Positions 1 to 8,415 of a stretch of DNA of 20,135 nucleotides are shown here, piece after piece. Position 1 is the first letter of the stretch. The number at the start of each line of letters is the position of its first letter. Origin of the DNA: Bacteroidota bacterium (GTDB lineage: Bacteria; Bacteroidota; Bacteroidia; B-17B0; Aurantibacillaceae); the NCBI GenBank assembly GCA_025359355.1, contig JANYGR010000340.1:1-20135 (forward strand). The letters are read 5' to 3'. Position numbers and translations under genes: made by a program. The notes under the pieces were generated by a model. It saw only the letters and a program-made list of their open reading frames with translations. It did not search any database and had not been told where the DNA came from.

Positions 1-1
1 A

Positions 2-1297
2 CAAAATATATTTACCATCCTTGCATTCGTTGCCTTGCTATTCCCTATGATAGCAGGCTTTATGAAAAGGGATAAAAATCCGCACCTTACAGGCATTGTG
101 ATAAATAACGTTAATCCAGATTCTACATTTACCAAAGATCAATGGTTTAGTGGCGAATACCAAAGTTTAAAAGACGATTACAATAATGATCACTGGGCAT
201 TTAAAGAAAAATTTGTTCGGTTAAATAATCAATTTTATTATGATGCATTTAATCAGTTACGTGTAAATGGCTTCGTATCAGGGAAAGAAAACTATGTATA
301 TAGTGAGGGGTATATTTTTTCTGCCTATGGTGATGATTATGTAGGTGATGAAAAAATAAAAACAAAACTAGAAAAAGCAAAAGTTGTTCAAGATTCACTT
401 AAGAAAAAAGGTATTGATTTATTATTAGTATTTGCGCCAGGGAAAGGGGAATATTGCATTGAACAAATTGAAGATAAATACAAGCATGCTGTTACAAAAA
501 CAAATTATCAAGAATATATTTCTGTATCAAAGGCATTAGGCATTAATGTACTTGATTTAAAAGTCTATTTTCAAAAGCTGAAATCAACAACACCTTACCC
601 TTTATTTCCTCAATTTGGGCATCATTGGAGCTATTACGGAGAATGCATCGCTGTAGACACAATTATTGGGCACATCGAAAAATTGCATCACTGCGATTTA
701 CCAGATATTACTTGGAAAAACATTGAAGTAGTTGATACAGCTCGTAGTAGAGATGCTGATGTTTTAAAAAGCATGAATTTATATTCTAATCCTAAACAGT
801 TAATGAAATTGGCCTATCCCGAAGTACTATTTGAACAAGATACGTTGAAAAATGTAACTAGAGTTCTTACCATAGCTGATAGTTATTGGTACGGCCCAGT
901 ATATTTAGGAGTGCCTCAAAATTGCTTTGCTGGTGGGCAGTTTTGGTACTATTATAATAAGATAATTCCAAACCCAAGTGCTACCGAAAAAGTGGAAGTA
1001 TGGCAATTGGATTTTAAACAGAATATTGAAAGTAATCAGGTAATTATGTTATTATATTCTGATGGTAATTTGCCTAACTATGGAAATACATTTATTGAAG
1101 ATGCATACGAACTATATACGAATCCTAAAAAATACTACGAACGAGTTGAAAAAACGAAAACCCTTAAAGAATTTGAAAAACAAATTCGTGAAAAACCAGT
1201 CTTGTTAAAGAAAGCAACTAAAAAATCATTCGATCTTCAAATCCCTTTAGATTCGGCTATTAAGCTCGATGCTATGAAATTAGGCGGGATTAAGTAA
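2..1297 (+). CDS. AlgX/AlgJ-like SGNH-hydrolase O-acetyltransferase (5' partial)
   Basis: Probable periplasmic O-acetyltransferase of the AlgX/AlgJ group (SGNH fold), which normally moves acetyl groups onto an exported polysaccharide together with a membrane MBOAT protein. The reading frame is open from the window edge and its first codons encode a hydrophobic anchor (from ..FTILAFVALLFPMIAGF), so the true start lies upstream; the TTG at 35 is only internal. Family marks are the N-terminal region with DHWAFKEKF, the FGHHWSYYG block with the catalytic-type His at 623-625, and IADSYW with the nucleophile-type Ser at 881-883. The Asp of the classic Asp-x-His pair appears to be Gly here, which may be usual for this subfamily. 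The substrate is unknown and any MBOAT partner would be outside the window. No terminator is evident after it. DltD-like proteins are the main alternative. Confidence 0.72.
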   Translation, partial: QNIFTILAFVALLFPMIAGFMKRDKNPHLTGIVINNVNPDSTFTKDQWFSGEYQSLKDDYNNDHWAFKEKFVRLNNQFYYDAFNQLRVNGFVSGKENYVYSEGYIFSAYGDDYVGDEKIKTKLEKAKVVQDSLKKKGIDLLLVFAPGKGEYCIEQIEDKYKHAVTKTNYQEYISVSKALGINVLDLKVYFQKLKSTTPYPLFPQFGHHWSYYGECIAVDTIIGHIEKLHHCDLPDITWKNIEVVDTARSRDADVLKSMNLYSNPKQLMKLAYPEVLFEQDTLKNVTRVLTIADSYWYGPVYLGVPQNCFAGGQFWYYYNKIIPNPSATEKVEVWQLDFKQNIESNQVIMLLYSDGNLPNYGNTFIEDAYELYTNPKKYYERVEKTKTLKEFEKQIREKPVLLKKATKKSFDLQIPLDSAIKLDAMKLGGIK

Positions 1298-1406
1298 TAT
1301 TGTTTGTTTATATTAACGTTTACTTCCGATTATTTAGTTAATGAATTGGTTGATTAGTCCAATATTATTAATATTAGTACATTTATAACAATAAACACTA
1401 TTTTTC

Positions 1407-3674
1407 ATGAATAAACTTTTCATAATTCTTGTTTCAATTATTATAAATTGTTTTTGGTTAGGGTTATCAGCTCAAGACAAAATTGATGTTCCAAAGAATA
1501 GTTTTACAAAAAAGGCTATTGACGCTTACGAAAGCCAAAAATATGATACAGCTTATAGTTTTATATTGAAGGATAGTGCATTACATTATCCTGTTGGTCA
1601 ATATTATTTAGGTATGATGTATAGAAATGGTAAAGGAGTAAAGCACGATGATAGCTTAGCTGTTTTTTGGTATAGGAAAGCTGCTGAAAAACATACTGGT
1701 GCTCAATCAAGTCTGGGGTGGATGTATAGAAAGGGATATGGAGTGCGTAAAAATGATAGTATTGCAGCAATATGGTTTAAGAAGGCATCAGATAGCGGTA
1801 ACGTGAATGCTCAATGTAATCTTGGAGTGATGTATGAAATGGGTGAGGGTGTTGTGAAAAATGATAGTATAGCAGTTTCCTTGTACAAAAAAGCAGCAGA
1901 AAAAAATTATTCAATCGCTCAATTTAATTTAGGGTTATTTTATAGCAATAATAAAGGAGTGGCTCAAAATGATAGTCTCGCAGTGTTTTGGTACACCAAA
2001 TCAGCAAATACAGGATATTCGAATGCTCAATGTAATCTTGCTTGGATGTATGAAAATGGTAAAGGTATTATGAAAAGTGATTCCATGGCGATTATATTTT
2101 ATTCATTATCTGCTAAGCAAGGTAATGAATCTGCTAAAAATAAGTTGAATATTTTAAATAATAAAATAAATGCTCTTCATTCACAAAATAAAATTAAACA
2201 AAAGGTATCTCTATCTAGGAAGGATACTTTGTATCTGAAGCAAAAAGTTCACGATTATTTTGGTTTAAAAGCTGAAATGAATTTTACTTTTTCAAATAGA
2301 GATGTTAGTAAGGAAACGAAGATAAAACATGACGTTCCTTTTAATATTAAGCAAGTAAATAAATTAGAAAAAAAAATACAGGGAAATTTTAATGACGCAG
2401 ATATTTATTTAAAAATCGGAGAACTTTATAAATATAATTATAACAATATCATGTCTCAAAAATATTTATTCAAAGCGATTGAATTATATAAGGAGAGGGT
2501 AAGTGCTAAACCAGATAGTGCGAGTTCTTATGACAAATTAGGTAATGCTTATTTTTATTTAGGAAATTATAAAGAAGCTATGCTACAATATGATTTTGCG
2601 ATTAAAATTGATTCTAATGATTCGGTCGCTAAAATTTGTAAAGCGATAAACGCTTTATATTCTTTCGACTCTGTCTCCACCATTTCATGTATAAAGCAAA
2701 ATATTATAGATATGCCAGATAATATTAAGAGCTATGACCTTATCCCATTATATTATTTATTAACAGGATATAGTACAATATTAAAGATGGATAGTAATAT
2801 TTATTTAAAAAATGTAAAAAACAAAACAATTGATGAATTATATTATTTAGGATTAATTAAAACAATGTTAGATAAACATAAGGGGGATATTCAATTTGAA
2901 TTATTATATAATATAACGCGACAATCTTTGTTATTTTTAAAAGTAACACAGGAAACATTGATGAGTGGAATGGAGATTGATTCTTCTAAATTATTTATAA
3001 TTGATCAAAAGGATAAAGAAGAGTTAAATAGGTTGGAAATATTTTATACTTCTTGTGAAAAAAGGAAAGATCTACCCAATAAATATAGCATATATAAATG
3101 GTTAGCTTCTGTAAATTATATTAAAGGTGATCTCAAAACAACAATTTATTTTATAAATAAAGCAATAAAACAAAAACCATTAAGTAAAAGTACTTTTGAA
3201 GATAATTTATCATCTGACTATGATAATTTAGCTGGAGCTTATTACCTGATAAATGACACTGTAAATTATGAAAAAACTATAGATAAAAAATTTAAATTAA
3301 GAACAAATATAAATTATACCCCATCTAATTTTATAGAGAAGGCAAAGCTTGCGTTTTTTCATAAAAATTATGATAGAGCTAAGCTATTTTGTTTAGATGC
3401 GTTAAGTATAGATGAAAATTTTATTGATGCCCATATATGTCTTGCAGCCATTGATATTTGTAAAAACAATATAAAATCAGCTTTAACAAGATTAGATAAA
3501 GCATACAAAATAAAGCCCGATAGCGAAATTATTTTTCTTTACGAAGGGATTTGTTTTTTATTTAACAATGATTCAACTAATGCTAATTTTTGTTTCCAAA
3601 AGGCAATAGAACTAGGGGCTTTAAAAGAAAATATTACTAATGAATTTATTAACATGTCATTTTTTTCAGACTAA
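1407..3674 (+). CDS. exported Sel1-like and TPR repeat protein
   Basis: A secreted or periplasmic 755-residue repeat protein, probably a protein-protein interaction scaffold; the partner is unknown. The N-terminus is a signal peptide with predicted cleavage LSA|QDK near residue 22. Residues about 64-245 hold at least five Sel1-like repeats of 35-36 residues (LGxMYxxGxGV..xDSxAxxWYxKAA). Every repeat junction carries an Asp-Ser pair, with Ser at 83, 118, 154, 190 and 226. Residues about 320-420 and 645-745 look like TPR helices (for example YLGNYKEAMLQYDFAIKID). There is no enzymatic motif. The second half is visibly more AT-rich than the neighbours. A -7-like box, TACATTTA, lies at 1378-1385 without a clear -33 partner. 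The gene seems monocistronic and converges on infB. The repeat families are clear; the function is not. Confidence 0.85.
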   Translation: MNKLFIILVSIIINCFWLGLSAQDKIDVPKNSFTKKAIDAYESQKYDTAYSFILKDSALHYPVGQYYLGMMYRNGKGVKHDDSLAVFWYRKAAEKHTGAQSSLGWMYRKGYGVRKNDSIAAIWFKKASDSGNVNAQCNLGVMYEMGEGVVKNDSIAVSLYKKAAEKNYSIAQFNLGLFYSNNKGVAQNDSLAVFWYTKSANTGYSNAQCNLAWMYENGKGIMKSDSMAIIFYSLSAKQGNESAKNKLNILNNKINALHSQNKIKQKVSLSRKDTLYLKQKVHDYFGLKAEMNFTFSNRDVSKETKIKHDVPFNIKQVNKLEKKIQGNFNDADIYLKIGELYKYNYNNIMSQKYLFKAIELYKERVSAKPDSASSYDKLGNAYFYLGNYKEAMLQYDFAIKIDSNDSVAKICKAINALYSFDSVSTISCIKQNIIDMPDNIKSYDLIPLYYLLTGYSTILKMDSNIYLKNVKNKTIDELYYLGLIKTMLDKHKGDIQFELLYNITRQSLLFLKVTQETLMSGMEIDSSKLFIIDQKDKEELNRLEIFYTSCEKRKDLPNKYSIYKWLASVNYIKGDLKTTIYFINKAIKQKPLSKSTFEDNLSSDYDNLAGAYYLINDTVNYEKTIDKKFKLRTNINYTPSNFIEKAKLAFFHKNYDRAKLFCLDALSIDENFIDAHICLAAIDICKNNIKSALTRLDKAYKIKPDSEIIFLYEGICFLFNNDSTNANFCFQKAIELGALKENITNEFINMSFFSD

Positions 3675-3860
3675 AATTTTAAACCCCACTTTATAAAACT
3701 TATTATCATCAAGGTTTAATAAAATTTAAAAACACCAACTATCATATTATTTGAACTACTTAGTTTCTTCGCTAAATGACTATAAACTGGTTGTTATATA
3801 TAAATTATAGTTATTTTAATCGGACAATAGTGTTAGTATATTTAATGGAAAATAGCCTTA
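3675..3860. other. AT-rich intergenic stretch, nothing definite
   Basis: Between the Sel1/TPR gene and the palindromic element I see no gene. A loose inverted repeat (AATTTT..AAACC near 3677 against GGTTTAATAAAATT near 3714) could form a weak 3' hairpin after the upstream gene, but the loop is large and there is no T-tract. Confidence 0.4.
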
Positions 3861-3868
3861 AAAACAAG

Positions 3869-4003
3869 AAGAGGCTGTATCAAAAGTAGCATTTAGTCAT
3901 GCTGAATTTATTTCAGCATCTCTAAATGTATTGATTTTACTGGTTTTTAGATCCTGAAACAAGTTCAGGATGACCGTAATATCGACTTTTGAGACAGCCT
4001 CTT
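3869..4003. repeat. REPIN-like element: two inverted palindromes inside 19-bp terminal inverted repeats
   Basis: The outer arms 3869-3887 (AAGAGGCTGTATCAAAAGT) and 3985-4003 are inverted repeats with one mismatch. With a 2-nt bulge they extend to 3861-3867 pairing with 4003-4009. Inside are two 25-nt palindromic units: 3897-3921 (stem ATGCTGAA/TTCAGCAT) on the plus strand and 3949-3973 (stem ATCCTGAA/TTCAGGAT) on the minus strand. They agree at 21 of 25 positions, and two of the four differences are compensatory within the stem. The first hairpin also has an outer ATTTAG/CTAAAT clamp at 3891-3896/3922-3927. The whole can fold as a three-way junction. It has no ORF, so it would be a non-autonomous element. 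It ends 12 bp from the 3' end of tRNA-Ala. No second copy is present in the window. Confidence 0.8.
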
Positions 4004-4015
4004 TGTTTTATTCTG

Positions 4016-4089
4016 TGGAGAATATCGGATTCGAACCGATCACCTCTTCACTGCCAGCGAAGCGCTCTAGCCAAATGAGCTAATCCCCC
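4016..4089 (-). tRNA. tRNA-Ala(GGC)
   Basis: The reverse strand folds as a 74-nt cloverleaf: 7-bp acceptor GGGGGAT/ATTCTCC with two G-U pairs, D arm GCTC/GAGC, anticodon stem CTTCG/TGAAG with loop CTGGCAG (anticodon GGC, reads GCC/GCU Ala codons), and T arm ATCGG-TTCGAAT-CCGAT. The discriminator is A and CCA is not encoded (CAG follows). It lies 63 bp downstream of infB on the same strand with no convincing promoter of its own, so processing from the infB transcript is possible. Confidence 0.95.
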
Positions 4090-4115
4090 TTTTTTTGAAA
4101 TTAAAAATGTTTACT

Positions 4116-4153
4116 AATAATTTAAAATTCACCATTTATCATTTTAAATTATT
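4116..4153 (-). terminator. 13-bp AT-rich inverted repeat at the end of infB
   Basis: AATAATTTAAAAT (4116-4128) and ATTTTAAATTATT (4141-4153) are a perfect 13-bp inverted repeat with a 12-nt loop, starting at the last base of the infB stop codon. On the minus strand it is followed by AGTAAACATTTTT, so the T-run is not adjacent. It could be a weak terminator, an mRNA 3'-end stabiliser, or a processing hairpin between infB and tRNA-Ala. Confidence 0.45.
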
Positions 4154-7020
4154 TAAAGCTTAGCTTTAATCTCAACCATATCGTATCCTTCAATGATGTC
4201 ATCAACTTTAATATCGTTAAAGCCATCAATATTTAATCCACATTCATAACCAGTAGTTACTTCTTTAACATCGTCTTTAAAGCGTTTTAAAGAACCAAGG
4301 CCACCAGTATGAATTACAATACCGTCACGGATAATACGGATTTTAGTATTACGCATTACTTTACCATCTAATACATAACATCCTGCAATTGTACCAACTT
4401 TAGTAATATTAAATACTTCTCTAATGATAATGTTACATACAATTTTCTCTTCAAATTCGGGAGCCAACATACCTTCCATTGCTGCCTTAATTTCATTGAT
4501 TGCATCGTAAATAATAGAATATAAACGAATATCAATTTCTTCAGTCTCAGCTAATTTACGAGCTGTTACAGAAGGACGAACTTGGAAGCCAACGATAATC
4601 GCGTTAGATGCACTAGCTAACATAACATCCGTTTCGCTGATAGCACCAACTGATTTATGAATGATATTTACTTGTATTTTTTCAGTAGATAATTTTAATA
4701 ACGAGTCAGATAAGGCTTCAATAGAACCATCCACATCACCTTTTACAATTAAGTTTAATTCTTTGAAATCGCCTATTGCTAAACGTCTTCCAATTTCATC
4801 CAACGTAATATGTTTTTGAGTACGAATACCTTGCTCACGTTGTAATTGTAAGCGTTTATTAGCTAACTCACGAGCCTCACGCTCATCAGACATCACATTA
4901 AATTTATCACCTGCTGTAGGAGCGCCATTTAAGCCTAGTAATTGAACCGGCATAGATGGACCTGCTTCTTTTACATTAATACCATGTTCGTTGGTCATTG
5001 CTTTAACTCTACCACTGTAGCAACCTGCTACAACAATATCACCAACGCGCATCGTCCCTTTTTGAACAATAATATCAACTACGTGACCACGTCCTTTATC
5101 TAATTTTGCTTCGATAACAGAACCTGATGCGCGAGATTTTGGATTTGCTTTTAAATCTAATAATTCAGCTTCCAAAACAACTTTCTCTAACAACAAATCA
5201 ATGTTTTTACCCATTTTTGCTGATATCTCCTGACATTGTACTTTTCCACCCCATTCTTCTACTAAGATATTCATAGCAGATAAAGCTTCACGTATTTTAT
5301 CAGGGTTAGCTCCTGGTTTATCAATTTTATTGATGGCAATAATCATTGGTACACCCGCTGCTTGCGCATGATTGATAGCTTCTTTTGTTTGAGGCATCAC
5401 ACTGTCGTCTGCTGCTACTACAATAATAACAACGTCAGTCACTTTTGCTCCACGGGCACGCATAGCGGTAAACGCCTCGTGACCAGGAGTATCTAAGAAA
5501 GTGATAGATTTACCACTTTCCATTTTTACATTATAACTTCCAATATGTTGTGTAATTCCACCTGCTTCTCCAGCTAATACATTTGATTTACGAATATAAT
5601 CCAATAAAGATGTTTTACCATGATCAACGTGTCCCATAATCGTAACGATTGGTGGACGTTCTATTAGGTCATCTGGGCTTTCAGCTTCTTGTTCATCAAT
5701 TGCTTCTTGAACTTCTACACTTACAAATTCTGTTTTAAATCCAAACTCTTCTGCTACAATAGCTAATGTTTCTGCATCTAATCGTTGATTGATTGATACG
5801 AATAAACCTAAGCTCATACAAGTAGAAATAATTTGAGTAACAGAAACATTCATCATTTGCGCTAATTGGTTAGCCGAAACGAATTCAGTTACTTGTAATG
5901 TTTTCTTTTCTAAATCAGTTTGTTCTTGAGCTTCAACCATTTTATCCCTTACATCATCACGTTTATCACGGCGATATTTAGAGGTTTTAGATTTAGAACC
6001 TTTATTACTTAAACGAGCAAGTGTTTCTTTAATTTGTGTTTGTATTTCTTCGTCAGTTAAAGCTGGTCTAGCTTCACGAGGAGTATTTACAGGCTTTCTA
6101 GCTCTTGGATCGCCATATTTTTCTTTGGCTTTATCCTTTGCTATTTGAGCTTGTTCTGTACCTACTTTTTTAATTTCTTCAGGACTTAAAACACCTTTAC
6201 GAATACGCTTACGTTTTTTCTTATCAGCTAAAGAGCCACCGGCAGGAGCGCCAGTTCCTTTTTTAACTTCTTTAATCACAGGTAATTCAATTTTACCCAT
6301 AATTTTTGGGCCTTCTAATTTTTGATATACCGTTTCGTGAAATACTTCTTTCGGTTCTTCAATAATTACAGACTCAACGATAGCAGGAGTCTCAACAACA
6401 GGTGTAGCAATGACTTCTTCAACTACCTCTTCTTTTTTCTTTTTACCTTTAGTAGCTTTTGCTTCCTTTTCAGCTTTTTTCTCGTCTTCTTTTTCCTTTT
6501 TCGTTTTTTTATCAGGTTTTGTTTTTTGATTTAAGGTACTTAAATCAACTTTTCCTAATACTTTAGGCCCTGATATAGTATTGGTTACCTCTTTAACCTC
6601 TTCAACAATTTCAGGCGCTGCAACAACTTCTGTGGCTTTTTTTGCAGCAGCAATTGCTGCTTCTTTTTTCTTTTCTTCTGCAATTTTTAAGTCCTCAGCA
6701 GCTTTAGCCGATGCGATAGCAGCATCTTTCAAGCGTTGTTCTTCAGCTTCACGCGCTTTTATTGTTTTAATATCTTCAACAATAAAAGTTTCGCGTTTTA
6801 TTTTAGTTAAGTTTAAGCCAACATGTTGAGCTTCTTCTTTAGCAGATTTATCTCCAGAAAACTCTTTTGATAATAAAGCATATTCTTCATCACCAATTTT
6901 AGCATTTGGATTATTTTCTACTGGGCGACCCTTAGCAGCAAGGAATTCAGCAATTTTACCCAACGATAAATTGAATTCTTTTGCTACTTTGCTTAATCGC
7001 ATTTGTTTTACGTCTGACAT
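4153..7020 (-). CDS. infB: translation initiation factor IF-2
   Basis: GTPase that brings initiator fMet-tRNA to the 30S subunit and drives subunit joining. At 955 residues it is a long-form IF-2. Residues 1-50 are an IF2-N-type helical domain. Residues about 75-350 are a charged Lys/Glu/Ala-rich disordered linker typical of Bacteroidota. A second IF2-N-like module lies at about 375-430. The GTP-binding motifs are complete: G1 GHVDHGKT 463-470, G2 GGIT 487-490, G3 DTPGH 510-514, G4 NKID 564-567 and G5 SAK 600-602. Domains II-IV follow to the C-terminus. The linker repeats a short motif (GPKVLGKVDL at 151 and GPKIMGKIEL at 237). The gene is third in rimP-nusA-infB, separated from nusA by a 121-bp gap with two hairpins. 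Confidence 0.98.
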   Translation of the reverse strand: MSDVKQMRLSKVAKEFNLSLGKIAEFLAAKGRPVENNPNAKIGDEEYALLSKEFSGDKSAKEEAQHVGLNLTKIKRETFIVEDIKTIKAREAEEQRLKDAAIASAKAAEDLKIAEEKKKEAAIAAAKKATEVVAAPEIVEEVKEVTNTISGPKVLGKVDLSTLNQKTKPDKKTKKEKEDEKKAEKEAKATKGKKKKEEVVEEVIATPVVETPAIVESVIIEEPKEVFHETVYQKLEGPKIMGKIELPVIKEVKKGTGAPAGGSLADKKKRKRIRKGVLSPEEIKKVGTEQAQIAKDKAKEKYGDPRARKPVNTPREARPALTDEEIQTQIKETLARLSNKGSKSKTSKYRRDKRDDVRDKMVEAQEQTDLEKKTLQVTEFVSANQLAQMMNVSVTQIISTCMSLGLFVSINQRLDAETLAIVAEEFGFKTEFVSVEVQEAIDEQEAESPDDLIERPPIVTIMGHVDHGKTSLLDYIRKSNVLAGEAGGITQHIGSYNVKMESGKSITFLDTPGHEAFTAMRARGAKVTDVVIIVVAADDSVMPQTKEAINHAQAAGVPMIIAINKIDKPGANPDKIREALSAMNILVEEWGGKVQCQEISAKMGKNIDLLLEKVVLEAELLDLKANPKSRASGSVIEAKLDKGRGHVVDIIVQKGTMRVGDIVVAGCYSGRVKAMTNEHGINVKEAGPSMPVQLLGLNGAPTAGDKFNVMSDEREARELANKRLQLQREQGIRTQKHITLDEIGRRLAIGDFKELNLIVKGDVDGSIEALSDSLLKLSTEKIQVNIIHKSVGAISETDVMLASASNAIIVGFQVRPSVTARKLAETEEIDIRLYSIIYDAINEIKAAMEGMLAPEFEEKIVCNIIIREVFNITKVGTIAGCYVLDGKVMRNTKIRIIRDGIVIHTGGLGSLKRFKDDVKEVTTGYECGLNIDGFNDIKVDDIIEGYDMVEIKAKL

Positions 7021-7049
7021 ATTTTTTTAGTTTCCTTGTCTTTTTTTTA

Positions 7050-7117
7050 GTGTTTAAATAAATCTAAACACAGTAATAATAGTTCAAATATGCCTTTTTA
7101 TCTTTGTAAAAGAAGGC
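7050..7117 (-). promoter_or_regulatory. two hairpins in the nusA-infB gap
   Basis: Reading the minus strand, GCCTTcTTT...AAAAAGGC (7117 to 7092) forms a bulged stem, then GTGTTTA/TAAACAC (7071-7065 with 7056-7050) forms a 7-bp stem about 30 nt before the infB start. Neither is followed by a T-tract; the second is followed by an A-rich stretch. Between them CATATTTG differs by one base from the -7 consensus TAnnTTTG, without a good -33 box. They may mark an infB-proximal leader, an internal promoter, or a processing site. Confidence 0.35.
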
Positions 7118-7141
7118 TAACTTTTTATGCATAACAATTTA

Positions 7142-8404
7142 TTAATCCTCGAATTCAGATTGTAATACTTGTTTCACATCATCAATTACTTCTTCAGTTA
7201 AACCTGTACGGCGAGACAATTCGGTAACATCTAATTCTAACACAGACTTAGCCGTATCACAACCAATGGCTTGTAACGCTTGAATAACAGATGCTTCAAT
7301 TTCATCAGAAAATTCTATCAAGTCAACATCATCAATATCAGTAGCCGTTTCATCACTATCACGGAATACATCTATTTCGTAACCGGTTAATTTACCTGCT
7401 AATTTGATATTAAATCCACCTTTTCCAATCGCTAATGAAATTTGATCTGGTTTCAAAAACACTTCAGCACGCTTTGTATCTTCATTTAATTTAACTGAAG
7501 TTACTTTAGCTGGGCTTAAAGCACGTTGTATTAATAATTCTGAATTAGATGTATAGTTAATGACATCTATATTTTCATTTTTCAATTCACGAACAATACC
7601 GTGAATACGAGAGCCTTTCATACCAACACAAGCTCCAACCGGATCAATACGGTCATCATAAGATTCAACAGCTACTTTAGCTCTTTCTCCTGGTTCACGT
7701 ACAATTTTTTTAATAGTAATTAATCCGTCAAAAACCTCAGGAACTTCCATTTCAAATAAACGCTCTAAGAATGTTGGAGCTGTACGAGACATGATAATTG
7801 AAGGCGTTCCGTTTTTTAATTCTACTTTATAAACAACAGCTTTTACACTATCACCTTTTTTGAAAAAATCAGAAGGTATTTGCTCAGTTTTTGGTAATAA
7901 TAATTCATTGCCTTCATCATCCAACAACATAATTTCTTTTTTCCAAACTTGGTAAACTTCTGCATTGATAATGTCACCGATACGCTCTTTGTATTTATTG
8001 TAAATACCTGCTTTTTCTAATTCAAGAATTTTTTGAACTAAATTTTGACGAACCGATAATACATTACGACGTCCGATTTCATCTAATTTTACTAATTCAG
8101 TAACTTCTTCACCGATTTCAAAATCAGGCTCAATTTTATGAGCATCCGTTAAACTAATGTGTTTGTTCTCATCAAAATCAAACGAATCTTCAGCAAACTC
8201 ATCGTCAACAATGGTTCTGTTTTTATAAATTTCTATATCTCCTTTATCAGGGTTTACGATGATATCAAAATTTTTATCTGAACCATACTTTTTGATAAGC
8301 ATCGTACGAAATACATCTTCAATAATGCTCATTAACGTTGCTCTATCGATGTTTTTGTCTTCTTTGAATAACGAGAATGACTCAATTAAATTTACACTTT
8401 CCAT
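7142..8404 (-). CDS. nusA: transcription termination/antitermination factor NusA
   Basis: RNA polymerase-associated factor controlling pausing, termination and antitermination. The 420 residues hold the N-terminal RNAP-binding domain (about 1-125), an S1 domain (about 140-206), KH1 with PVGACVGMKGSRIHGI at 255-270, and KH2 with IGKGGFNIKLAGKLTG at 326-341. After an acidic linker there is a helical segment (about 365-417) resembling a single C-terminal helix-hairpin repeat. The protein is shorter than the E. coli form with two such repeats. It lies 11 bp after rimP and upstream of infB, the arrangement conserved across bacteria. NusA itself could act on the terminator-like hairpin in front of rimP, giving an autoregulatory loop (inference). 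Confidence 0.97.
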   Translation of the reverse strand: MESVNLIESFSLFKEDKNIDRATLMSIIEDVFRTMLIKKYGSDKNFDIIVNPDKGDIEIYKNRTIVDDEFAEDSFDFDENKHISLTDAHKIEPDFEIGEEVTELVKLDEIGRRNVLSVRQNLVQKILELEKAGIYNKYKERIGDIINAEVYQVWKKEIMLLDDEGNELLLPKTEQIPSDFFKKGDSVKAVVYKVELKNGTPSIIMSRTAPTFLERLFEMEVPEVFDGLITIKKIVREPGERAKVAVESYDDRIDPVGACVGMKGSRIHGIVRELKNENIDVINYTSNSELLIQRALSPAKVTSVKLNEDTKRAEVFLKPDQISLAIGKGGFNIKLAGKLTGYEIDVFRDSDETATDIDDVDLIEFSDEIEASVIQALQAIGCDTAKSVLELDVTELSRRTGLTEEVIDDVKQVLQSEFED

Positions 8405-8415
8405 TGTTTTGTTTT

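Noticed and set aside
1561..1770. Minus-strand reading frame of 69 codons
   Set aside because: It is opposite the Sel1 repeats of a clear gene and has no family features.
1590..2140. Regular repeats of about 108 bp that could suggest a tandem DNA array
   Set aside because: The period is the 36-residue Sel1 protein repeat; the DNA copies are diverged and there are no CRISPR-like identical repeats.
6322..6829. Plus-strand reading frames of 70 and 82 codons
   Set aside because: They are antisense to the Lys/Glu/Ala-rich linker of infB; their Phe/Leu- and Ser/Ala-rich products follow from that bias.
7099..7106. TATCTTTG on the plus strand as an antisense promoter
   Set aside because: There is no -33 box and it would read against nusA; it also falls inside a hairpin of the nusA-infB gap.
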